Source of the DNA: Methanobacteriota archaeon
GTDB lineage: Archaea; Halobacteriota; Methanomicrobia; Methanomicrobiales; Methanospirillaceae
Direction of reading: 5' to 3'
Length of the DNA: 64,000 nt
Assembly (NCBI GenBank): GCA_029547145.1
Contig: JAKPPV010000050.1
Location: 1 to 64,000, forward strand
Both the position numbers and the translations under genes were made by a program. This document shows, in pieces, positions 57,462-64,000 of the stretch. Numbering within the stretch: position 1 is the stretch's first letter; each line of letters starts with the position of its first letter. The notes below the pieces were generated by a model. The model ran no database searches. It was not told the origin of the DNA and saw nothing but the letters and a program-made list of their open reading frames with translations.

Positions 57462-58183
57462 GCCTCAATCCCCCACGATGCGATCGCCGGGGTCTCGCGC
57501 CCGACCATGTAGCAGTATTCGTCGATCGTCTCGAACGGGGTGCCGTCGTTCGCATCCTCGAGCGTGACCCGGTTCGGTGTGGCGCCCGGGACCGTGATGA
57601 TCCCGGTGATCCGACCGATCCGGCCCGCGTGCCGTCCGGCGAAGACCATCGCCATATTGCCGACCGCGAACGGGAAGTGGTCGAGGATCTCGAACCGGTT
57701 GTCGGGCTCGAGCGAGAGGATGACCGAGTCCCGGGACTTCACCGAGTGGTCCCCGATGACGTTCGCGCCGCTGTCGAGGTTGAGCTGGACCCTGCCCCCC
57801 TTCATCACCGTCTTGTTTCTGACGCGGGCAAGGCGGGTCTTTGCCGCCTCGGCATCGATCGGGACGGTGACGATCCGGCCCTTCTTGTCGAGCAGGATGC
57901 GGAAGTACTGGTCCATCTTCGGGATCGCGACGATATCGAAGATCCCGACACCCATCCGGGGGTCCCGGCAGGGCCTTCCATTCACGAGCACGGACCGCTG
58001 CGAGAGGATCAGCTTGACCTCCTTCATGGTCCGCGCGAGGTTCATCCGGTCGCGGAGGAGGACCGCCATCGGCAGGGCTCCGCCGTTGTGCGGGCCCGCG
58101 CGGGTCTTCGTGACGAACCTGTTCTCCTTGCGGGCGAGCCGCCAGGAGGCCGGCGCGACCATGCGCTTGAGATGATCTGACAT
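57458..58183 (-). CDS. rps4e: Ribosomal protein S4e (eS4)
   Basis: The 241-residue protein has an S4-like RNA-binding segment ([32 protein letters not shown]) and a KOW-like end ([21 protein letters not shown]). It begins [22 protein letters not shown] as in other archaea and lies 0-1 nt from rpl24. Confidence 0.97.
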   Translation of the reverse strand: MSDHLKRMVAPASWRLARKENRFVTKTRAGPHNGGALPMAVLLRDRMNLARTMKEVKLILSQRSVLVNGRPCRDPRMGVGIFDIVAIPKMDQYFRILLDKKGRIVTVPIDAEAAKTRLARVRNKTVMKGGRVQLNLDSGANVIGDHSVKSRDSVILSLEPDNRFEILDHFPFAVGNMAMVFAGRHAGRIGRITGIITVPGATPNRVTLEDANDGTPFETIDEYCYMVGRETPAIASWGIEA

Positions 58184-58555
58184 CTACGCCTCTCCCCCGG
58201 CGAGTCGTGCCACCCGCTTCGGGTCCTTTTCGTTGAGTTTGATCACCATCACGTTGGACGGATCGACCTTCCGCGGCTTCTCGGTGCCATCGGCCTTGGT
58301 GATCGCCACGCCGTGGACGATCAGCTTGGCATTCTTGACGTCGACCATGTCGACGATGCCCTCGTCACCGGCGAAGTCGCCGCGCATGATCCGGACGGTG
58401 TCCCCGGTGACGACGCGGACGGTACGCCGGCCCCCGTGCTTCTCGCGCAGCTGGGGCGAGAGCGGGGCGCCCAGGAGCTTGGTCCGCAGGTGGTGCGGCG
58501 CCTGGTAACGGGCCTTCCGCTGCTTCCTGGGCTGGGTGCTGGATGAGAGTACCAT
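58184..58555 (-). CDS. rpl24: Ribosomal protein L24 (uL24)
   Basis: The 123-residue protein has a KOW motif (VVTGDTVRIMRGDFAGDEGIV) and the archaeal start TQPRKQRKARYQAPHHLR. ATG 58555 is fixed by GAGGTGA 5 nt upstream; an in-frame ATG at 58564 would overlap that site. Confidence 0.95.
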   Translation of the reverse strand: MVLSSSTQPRKQRKARYQAPHHLRTKLLGAPLSPQLREKHGGRRTVRVVTGDTVRIMRGDFAGDEGIVDMVDVKNAKLIVHGVAITKADGTEKPRKVDPSNVMVIKLNEKDPKRVARLAGGEA

Positions 58556-58565
58556 GCGATTCACC

Positions 58566-58964
58566 TCAGACGATCAGGGTCGCCATGGACCCGAGCTTCG
58601 GGAACCGCTCGGCCACCTCGCGGGCGACAGGGCCCTTGATCTCGGTGCCCTTCGGTTCGTTCCGGTCGTTCACCAGTACCATTGCGTTGTCCTCGAACGA
58701 GACGCGGAGGCCGCTCGGCCGCCGGATCTCCTTCTTCTGCCGGATCACGACCGCACGCTCGAGCTTGCGGCGCATGTCCGGCGTCCCCTTCTTGATCGAG
58801 ACGATCGCGAGATCGCCGAGGCCAAGCTTCGGCTGGCGACGGCGGACCCCGTGGTACTGCTCGACCGAGACGATCTGCACCATCCGGGCGCCCGTGTTGT
58901 CGACACAGGCCATCCGGGAGCCGGTGGCGAGCGCCCTCGGCGTGGTCGAACTCTTCGCCTTCAT
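58566..58964 (-). CDS. rpl14: Ribosomal protein L14 (uL14)
   Basis: The 132-residue protein shows [31 protein letters not shown] and [28 protein letters not shown]. It lies at the subunit interface. The ATG overlaps the rps17 stop by 4 nt. Confidence 0.97.
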   Translation of the reverse strand: MKAKSSTTPRALATGSRMACVDNTGARMVQIVSVEQYHGVRRRQPKLGLGDLAIVSIKKGTPDMRRKLERAVVIRQKKEIRRPSGLRVSFEDNAMVLVNDRNEPKGTEIKGPVAREVAERFPKLGSMATLIV

Positions 58965-59287
58965 TCCGACGTCACCTCGACCACGACGAAGTTCGTCGAC
59001 TTCGAGAGCGGGCGGCACTCGGCGATCCGGACCAAATCCCCGACCTTCGCCTGGAGGCAGGGCGGGTTATGGGCGTGGATCTTGCTCGAGCGCTTCTCAT
59101 AGCGCTTGTACTTCCGCACGTAGTGGAGAAAATCGCGTCCCACCACGACCGTGCCGGTCATCCTATCGCTCACGACCTTGCCGGTGATCACCTGGCCGCG
59201 CACCGGCAAGGTGCCGTGAAACGGACAGTTCACGTCGGTGCACTCCCTCTCGGGGGCCACGACGTTCAACCCAATGTCACGTGCCAT
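58961..59287 (-). CDS. rps17: Ribosomal protein S17 (uS17)
   Basis: The 108-residue archaeal form has the N-terminal cysteine segment [17 protein letters not shown] and the core [29 protein letters not shown]. It binds 16S rRNA. Confidence 0.96.
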   Translation of the reverse strand: MARDIGLNVVAPERECTDVNCPFHGTLPVRGQVITGKVVSDRMTGTVVVGRDFLHYVRKYKRYEKRSSKIHAHNPPCLQAKVGDLVRIAECRPLSKSTNFVVVEVTSE

Positions 59288-59299
59288 ATGGTATCCTCG

Positions 59300-59569
59300 T
59301 TATCTGCGCAGGGTCAACCGGCGCTCGGGCGCTCCGACGAGCGCGGCGCCATCGACCTCCACGGTGGTCCCGTCCGGGAGGGAGAGCCGGAAGCACGCAT
59401 CCGCCTTCGGCACGCACTTCGTGCCTCGGGTGGTCGCGATCCGCAGGGTCTGCTTCGTCTCGTCGACGCAGAGACCCCCGATCCCCACCAGGGACGGGTT
59501 CTTGGCCTGCACCACCAGGACGTGCCGTCCGATCCATTCGTGGCGAAGCACGTCCCGTGGTGCAATCAC
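59300..59569 (-). CDS. rnp1: RNase P protein component 1 (Rpp29/Pop4 homologue)
   Basis: The 89-residue protein shows PRDVLRHEWIGRHVLVVQAKNPSLVGIGGLCVDETKQTL, the Sm-like barrel of archaeal Rpp29. It supports 5' maturation of tRNAs with the RNase P RNA. It starts with GTG at 59569, overlapping the rpl29 stop by 4 nt. In many euryarchaea the aIF-1 (SUI1) gene stands between rpl29 and rnp1; it is absent here. Confidence 0.94.
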   Translation of the reverse strand: MIAPRDVLRHEWIGRHVLVVQAKNPSLVGIGGLCVDETKQTLRIATTRGTKCVPKADACFRLSLPDGTTVEVDGAALVGAPERRLTLRR

Positions 59570-59769
59570 GCCGCCTTCCTCCGGGTTGCCTCGGTCTGGA
59601 GCCGGGCGATGGTCCGGCGGATCTCGCGGATCTGGCCGGAGGTCTCGCTGGCACCGCCGGCGCCGACCTTGCCCTTGTTCCGGATCAGTTCGAGCCGGAG
59701 CTTTTCGAGCTGCTCGGAGATCTCCACGTCGGAGAGCTGCGCGACCTCGCGGGCGCGGAAGATCGCCAT
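59566..59769 (-). CDS. rpl29: Ribosomal protein L29 (uL29)
   Basis: The 67-residue protein is two helices: FRAREVAQLSDVEISEQLEKLRLELIRNKG and QIREIRRTIARLQTEA. It sits near the exit tunnel. It overlaps the rps3 stop by 1 nt and the rnp1 GTG by 4 nt. Confidence 0.96.
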   Translation of the reverse strand: MAIFRAREVAQLSDVEISEQLEKLRLELIRNKGKVGAGGASETSGQIREIRRTIARLQTEATRRKAA

Positions 59770-60479
59770 CAGCGCACCTCCTCGTCCACGAAGACCTCGT
59801 CGGGTGCCGCGGCGAGCTCGGCATCGATCGTCTCGCCGAGGTCCTCGTCGCTCCCCTCCTCGACGACGGGCGGATTCCGGGCAGGGACGTCGAGGATCTC
59901 GAACTTGTCGGGGAGCTTGGTGTCCGGGAGGATGATCTTCACCTGGACCCCGATCGTCCCGAGCTTCTTGATCGCGACGGCGTACCCCTTCTCGACCATC
60001 GAGATCGACGGCTCTCCGGAGTGCTTGATGTACCCCTCGACGAACTTCTGGACCCGCGCGCGGGCCCCGGTCAGCTTGCCGGAGAGGACGACCTCGCATC
60101 CGAGGGCGCCGGACTCCATCACCCGCCGGAGCACGTTGGAGCCGGCCTTCCGGAAGTACCAGCCGCGCTCGAGCGCGTTCGCAAGCCGCTCCGCCATGAT
60201 CTGCGCGTTGAAGTTCGGGTTCGGAACCTGCTGCACCTCGATCTGCGGGGATTCGATCCCGAAGTCCTGCGCGAGGTCCGTGGTGAGCTGGCGGACGACC
60301 TTGCCGCCCTTGCCGATCACGATGCCGGGCTTCTCTGCGTAGATCGTGACCTGCGTGCCGAGCGGCGTGCGGGCCATATCCATTCCGCCGTAGCCGGCGC
60401 GCTTGAGCTCCCGGAGCAGGTGTTGCTGCACCCGGACCTTGCGTACGCCTTCTGCGACGAACTTTCTCTCAACCGCCAT
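59769..60479 (-). CDS. rps3: Ribosomal protein S3 (uS3)
   Basis: The 236-residue protein has a KH domain ([24 protein letters not shown]) and the S3 C-terminal domain ([38 protein letters not shown]), followed by an acidic tail. It shapes the mRNA entry channel. Confidence 0.97.
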   Translation of the reverse strand: MAVERKFVAEGVRKVRVQQHLLRELKRAGYGGMDMARTPLGTQVTIYAEKPGIVIGKGGKVVRQLTTDLAQDFGIESPQIEVQQVPNPNFNAQIMAERLANALERGWYFRKAGSNVLRRVMESGALGCEVVLSGKLTGARARVQKFVEGYIKHSGEPSISMVEKGYAVAIKKLGTIGVQVKIILPDTKLPDKFEILDVPARNPPVVEEGSDEDLGETIDAELAAAPDEVFVDEEVR

Positions 60480-60943
60480 TACTCCTGCACCTCCTGGACG
60501 ATGATCTCGATGTTCACCGTCTCTCGCCGCTTGGGCGTCGCGCGTCCCATCGCGCGGGGGAAGAAGGCCTTCTGGCCCCGCCCGCGGTTCGCCGCCGCGT
60601 GGACGATCACGAGCCGGTCGGCGTCGAGACCACTGTACTCCGCGTTCTTCTTGATCGATTCCAGGAGCCTGATGTAGCCCTGCGACGCCTTGACCGGGTA
60701 CCGTCCGGCGTCCCACCCTTCGAGCCCGCGCTTGTGCGCGACGTTCCGGTTGAACCGGCGGAACGGTACCGCCTTCTTCTTCGCAACGACCTCGTGGAGG
60801 TACGAGATCGCGCGGTTCACGTCCTGGTTCCGGATGAACCGGGCGATCTCGATCGCGTGCTTGGGCGATACCGGGAGCTCGTTCGCCTTGCCCCGGGCGA
60901 ACTGGTCGCCCCGGGTCCCCATCGAATAACCTGTGCGTGCCAT
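60479..60943 (-). CDS. rpl22: Ribosomal protein L22 (uL22)
   Basis: The 154-residue protein shows [30 protein letters not shown] and the exit-tunnel hairpin near the C-terminus ([30 protein letters not shown]). ATG 60943 gives the usual MARTGYS start; an in-frame GTG at 60952 overlapping the rps19 stop is possible. Confidence 0.96.
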   Translation of the reverse strand: MARTGYSMGTRGDQFARGKANELPVSPKHAIEIARFIRNQDVNRAISYLHEVVAKKKAVPFRRFNRNVAHKRGLEGWDAGRYPVKASQGYIRLLESIKKNAEYSGLDADRLVIVHAAANRGRGQKAFFPRAMGRATPKRRETVNIEIIVQEVQE

Positions 60944-60948
60944 ACCGA

Positions 60949-61365
60949 TCACTTCAGGGGAACGAACTTGCTCGACCGCGTTGCGCCGATACCGGCCGAT
61001 CCGTGCGAGACGCGCTTGCGCGTGGGGGCGAACTCGCCCAGGTAGTGGAAGACCGACTCGGGCTGGAGCTCCACCTTCTGGAACTCCTTGCCCGTGTAGA
61101 TCTCCACCTCGCGCCCGACCATCACGGGGAGGATCACCATCGACCGGAGGTGCGTCCGGATGCGGACATCGCCCTTCCGGAACCGGGAGAGGAGGTGCTC
61201 CTCGTCCCGGGAGAGGCCGCGGAGCAGCTTGCGCCGCGCCCTCGAGGGCATGACCGGGAGGAGGTCGGTCATGGACATCTCTTTCAGGTCATCAATGCGG
61301 TAGCCGTGGTAGGTGAACTCCTCGCGCCGCCTCGGCATCCGCTTCTGCGTCTTCTTTGCTGCCAT
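60949..61365 (-). CDS. rps19: Ribosomal protein S19 (uS19)
   Basis: The 138-residue archaeal form shows [38 protein letters not shown] and the conserved core [34 protein letters not shown]. It contacts the head of the small subunit. Confidence 0.97.
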   Translation of the reverse strand: MAAKKTQKRMPRRREEFTYHGYRIDDLKEMSMTDLLPVMPSRARRKLLRGLSRDEEHLLSRFRKGDVRIRTHLRSMVILPVMVGREVEIYTGKEFQKVELQPESVFHYLGEFAPTRKRVSHGSAGIGATRSSKFVPLK

Positions 61366-61371
61366 CCACGA

Positions 61372-62088
61372 TCACCTCTTCTTGCGTCCGGTCCTGCTGG
61401 CCGCAACGTGACCGACCTTCCGGCCGGGCGACGTGCCGCGGCTGACCGTCTTCGGGCGCCCAGGGTGCTGGTGGCCTCCGCCGCCGAACGGGTGGTCGAT
61501 GACGTTCATCGCGACACCGCGGACGCGCGGCCATGCCGAGGCCGTGTTCTTCATCTTGTGATACTTCTTGCCGGCCTTGACGAACGGCTTCTCGCTGCGC
61601 CCGCCGCCGGCGACGATCCCGACCGTGGCAAGGCAGCGGCTGGAGAACCACTTCATCTTGCCCGACGGCATCTTGACGCCGACCTTATCGTCGGTCTTGT
61701 CGACGACGATCGCCTGGACGCCGGACGCACGGACGAACTTGCCGCCGTCGTTGGGCCGCGCCTCGATGTTGCAGACGTAGGCACCGGCGGGGATCTTGCC
61801 GAGCGGGAGGGTGTTGCCGTTCCTGAACTCGGCCTCGGGGCCCCAGGTGACCGCGTCGCCAACACCGATCCCCTCGGTGGCGAGGGAGTAGACCTTCTGC
61901 TGGTTCTCGAGCCGGACGAGCGCGATCGGGCTGTGACGTGCGGGGTCGTGCTCGATCCCGATCACGACGCCCCGGACGGTCACGTCCCCGGTGCTCAGGT
62001 GCTTCAGCTCGGCCTTGTACCTGTGGGAGGGCGCCCGGTAGGTCGGGCCGCCCCTGCCCCGGTTCTGCGTGGTGATACGATGTCCCAT
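61372..62088 (-). CDS. rpl2: Ribosomal protein L2 (uL2)
   Basis: The 238-residue protein begins GHRITTQNRGRGGPTYRAPSHRYK and carries the peptidyl-transferase-linked histidine region VDHPFGGGGHQHPGRPKTVSR-like sequence near residue 200. It is essential for subunit joining. Confidence 0.97.
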   Translation of the reverse strand: MGHRITTQNRGRGGPTYRAPSHRYKAELKHLSTGDVTVRGVVIGIEHDPARHSPIALVRLENQQKVYSLATEGIGVGDAVTWGPEAEFRNGNTLPLGKIPAGAYVCNIEARPNDGGKFVRASGVQAIVVDKTDDKVGVKMPSGKMKWFSSRCLATVGIVAGGGRSEKPFVKAGKKYHKMKNTASAWPRVRGVAMNVIDHPFGGGGHQHPGRPKTVSRGTSPGRKVGHVAASRTGRKKR

Positions 62089-62097
62089 CCTGGCACC

Positions 62098-62346
62098 TCA
62101 CATGACGCCGAGCCGCGAGAGGATCTCTTCAGCGGCCTTCGGGTTCTCGAAGCTGATGATCGCCTTCTTCTTGCCGGTCGTCGTGATGAGCGTCCGGACG
62201 GACGAGACGGTGTGGCCGAAGGCCTGCTCGATCTCGTGCTTGATCTGGGGCCTGGTCGCGCGCATGTCGACGAGGAACTGGAGCTTGGACTCGTTCTCGA
62301 GGGCACCCATCGCCTTCTCCGTCACGAACGGGTAGTGAAGGATCAT
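62098..62346 (-). CDS. rpl23: Ribosomal protein L23 (uL23)
   Basis: The 82-residue protein shows YPFVTEKAMGALENESKLQF, AFGHTVSSVRTLITTTGKKKAII. It forms the docking site for SRP and the translocon at the tunnel exit. It overlaps rpl4 by 4 nt. Confidence 0.97.
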   Translation of the reverse strand: MILHYPFVTEKAMGALENESKLQFLVDMRATRPQIKHEIEQAFGHTVSSVRTLITTTGKKKAIISFENPKAAEEILSRLGVM

Positions 62347-63092
62347 GGCTGTTCCTCCAGCCGGCGGATCGCGCCCTGCGTCCAGACGGTGAGCCGTCCG
62401 GCGTGCGTGCCGGGGGCGAGGTGTTCGACGTTCAGCGCGGTGACGGGGACGGCGTCGACCCCGGCAAGGTTGCGCGCCGCGGTGAGCGGCTCGTTCGCGG
62501 TCACGATCAGGAGCGACTTCTTCTGCTTGAACCGGCGACCGCGCATCTTGCCGCGTCCTGCGCGGACCTTCCGGCTCCCCTTCGCCTTCTCGACGTCGGC
62601 ATAGACGCCGACGGCGGACAACGCCCTGACCAGGTCCCGGGTACGGCTGACCGTCTCGAACTCGTCGGCCATGACGACCGGGACATCGCCCTCGAACAGG
62701 TGGCCCCGTCCGCGGACGAGGTCGGGGTTCGAGGTGGCGGCGATCGCGGAGCGCTTCGCACGGGCCTTCTCCTTCTTGTTGATCTCCTTCGTGAGGACCT
62801 TCTCGACCTTCGGGGGGTGTGCCTGGCGCCCGCCCCGTGCCTGGGGGACCTTCACTGCCCGGGAACCGTTGTGGAGACGGGGGACGTGCGATGCGCCGCG
62901 CCCCGAGCCCCAGCCGGTCCCGACCGATTCGACGCCCGCGTTGACGTAGGTGCCGTGCGGCTGGTAGCGGGTCGACTGGATCGCGATGACCGCCTTGCGG
63001 ATCAGGTCGGGGCGGTACTCCTCGGCGAAGACCGCCGGGAGCTCGATCTCGCCCTGGACGGAGCCGTCAAGGCCCTTGATCTGTGCTTTCAT
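62343..63092 (-). CDS. rpl4: Ribosomal protein L4 (uL4)
   Basis: The 249-residue protein has AQIKGLDGSVQGEIELPAVF, a long basic loop rich in glycine (TGWGSGRGASHVPRLHNGSRAVKVPQARGGRQAHPP) that lines the exit tunnel, and a Rossmann-like C-terminal part. It lies 3 nt after the rpl3 stop. Confidence 0.97.
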   Translation of the reverse strand: MKAQIKGLDGSVQGEIELPAVFAEEYRPDLIRKAVIAIQSTRYQPHGTYVNAGVESVGTGWGSGRGASHVPRLHNGSRAVKVPQARGGRQAHPPKVEKVLTKEINKKEKARAKRSAIAATSNPDLVRGRGHLFEGDVPVVMADEFETVSRTRDLVRALSAVGVYADVEKAKGSRKVRAGRGKMRGRRFKQKKSLLIVTANEPLTAARNLAGVDAVPVTALNVEHLAPGTHAGRLTVWTQGAIRRLEEQP

Positions 63093-63095
63093 CCT

Positions 63096-64000
63096 CTAGC
63101 ACCCCTGCTGGGAGACGGTGCTCACGAACTCGATCGCGGGCTGCCGCTCGATGTGGTCACCCTTCCGTACTGCGGGCCGGATCCGGACGAGGCGCTTGGA
63201 GGGGCCGGGGATCGACCCCTTGATCAGCACGTAGGGGTTCCGCACCACGCCGTAGTTGATGAAACCGCCCTCGGGCGTGATCTCCGCGCCGTCCTCGCCG
63301 ATCTTCAGGATCCGCTTGTTGAAGTCGGTCCGCTGCTGGTAGCCCATCTGGCCCATCTGCGGCACCTGCCAGCGGACGTGATGGGGGGTCCAGGGACCGA
63401 GGTTACCGATATGGCGCTTCTTGCCGCCGCGCGAGTGCTTGCGCTTGCGGACCTGGATGCCCCAGCGCTTGACCGGTCCCTGCGTGCCCTTGCCGGTCGT
63501 GATCGCGGTCACGTCGGCGAAGGCGCCGATCTGCATGCAGTCGGAGAAGTTGAACTCGGAGCCGAGGATGGACCGCGCGAAGGCGAGCTTCTCCTCGATC
63601 GAGCCACCGCCGATGCAGATCTCCATCAGGTCGGGGACCTTCTTCGGGACGCCCGTGATCTGTTCCGGCTGCGTGTAGACGACGGCCTGGAGCTCGACCA
63701 CGAGCCCCTGGGCGATCGCCTCTTCGAGGCGCGCCCAGGCGGCAGCGGCGTCGTATGACTTCGGAAGGGTGAGCCGGCGCCGGAGCGCGTCGTCGACCTT
63801 CTCCGCCCAGACCTCGGTCAGGGCGCGCTTTCCGTAGGTGTCCTTCGTGTAGGCGCGGATCGCCGCGACCTTCATCGGTGGGCACTCGACGACCGTGACC
63901 GGGACCATGATGTCCTTGCCCTCGGTGGGGCTGTGCTTGTGATCGTCGACCATGATCAGGTGGGTCATCCCCACCTTGTACCCGGCAAAGCCCAGGAGCA
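63096..64000 (-). CDS. rpl3: Ribosomal protein L3 (uL3), 5' end cut by window edge
   Basis: The frame runs off the right edge. Just inside it reads [29 protein letters not shown], the internal start of archaeal L3 after its usual 40-residue N-terminus, so the ATG at 63974 is internal and not the start. Conserved pieces such as [27 protein letters not shown] and [18 protein letters not shown] confirm the family. At least 301 residues are present. Confidence 0.96.
   Translation of the reverse strand, partial: LLGFAGYKVGMTHLIMVDDHKHSPTEGKDIMVPVTVVECPPMKVAAIRAYTKDTYGKRALTEVWAEKVDDALRRRLTLPKSYDAAAAWARLEEAIAQGLVVELQAVVYTQPEQITGVPKKVPDLMEICIGGGSIEEKLAFARSILGSEFNFSDCMQIGAFADVTAITTGKGTQGPVKRWGIQVRKRKHSRGGKKRHIGNLGPWTPHHVRWQVPQMGQMGYQQRTDFNKRILKIGEDGAEITPEGGFINYGVVRNPYVLIKGSIPGPSKRLVRIRPAVRKGDHIERQPAIEFVSTVSQQGC

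Overview
The window comes from the chromosome of a high-GC methanogenic euryarchaeon, most likely a member of the Methanomicrobiales (a Methanoculleus- or Methanofollis-like organism; genus is an inference). Support: the methyl-CoM reductase activation ATPase AtwA at the left edge, a proteasome-activating nucleotidase, a form III RuBisCO with a ribose-1,5-bisphosphate isomerase, DUF3821 and Kre9/KNH-type surface proteins, a PKD/dockerin-style remnant, archaeal tRNAs without encoded CCA, TATA boxes about 26 nt ahead of many start codons (leaderless transcripts), and a complete archaeal S10/spc ribosomal operon.

Layout. 1-4.4 kb: AtwA, a HAD protein, R15P isomerase and a macro-like protein. 5-6 kb: a secreted Kre9/KNH plus TIG protein. 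6.5-13.8 kb: RuBisCO, DapF, an AIM24-like protein, PAN, an aconitase-X small subunit, IlvD and a beta-carbonic anhydrase. 13.9-17.7 kb: a redox cluster (thioredoxin-like protein, ferredoxin:thioredoxin reductase fused to rubredoxin, glutaredoxin), an aminotransferase, a Bcp peroxiredoxin and a membrane zinc protease. 17.9-28.1 kb: Kup transporter, META lipoprotein, a three-gene cluster with two small paralogues, decayed gene fragments, tRNA-Arg, MobB, a phosphohexomutase and a lactate-permease-like transporter.

28,159-37,892 is a 9.7-kb integrated element flanked by an 11-bp direct repeat equal to the 3' end of tRNA-Thr. It carries a tyrosine integrase, small regulators, an AEP primase-helicase with an iteron-like inverted repeat at its 3' end, a terminase split into separate nuclease and ATPase genes in reversed order, a TerS-like protein, and membrane/lipoprotein cargo including an Ltp-type lipoprotein like those used for superinfection exclusion. 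No portal, capsid or tail gene is visible, so it looks like a virus satellite or stripped provirus; this is the most interesting part of the window.

38-49.7 kb: phosphate transport (PhoU, PstB, a fused PstC-PstA, an AbrB-PhoU regulator), S17e, DapA/DapB (with DapF at 7.7 kb, the diaminopimelate route to lysine), a ferredoxin, a DUF3821 surface protein, a nitroreductase, aIF-1A and an ABC-2 exporter. 49.8-64 kb, all on the minus strand: Cmk, an EMC3/DUF106 protein, AdkA, SecY and ribosomal proteins L15 back to L3, with the RNase P subunit Rnp1 embedded. This order is the classical archaeal translation/secretion supercluster, tightly packed with stop-start overlaps.
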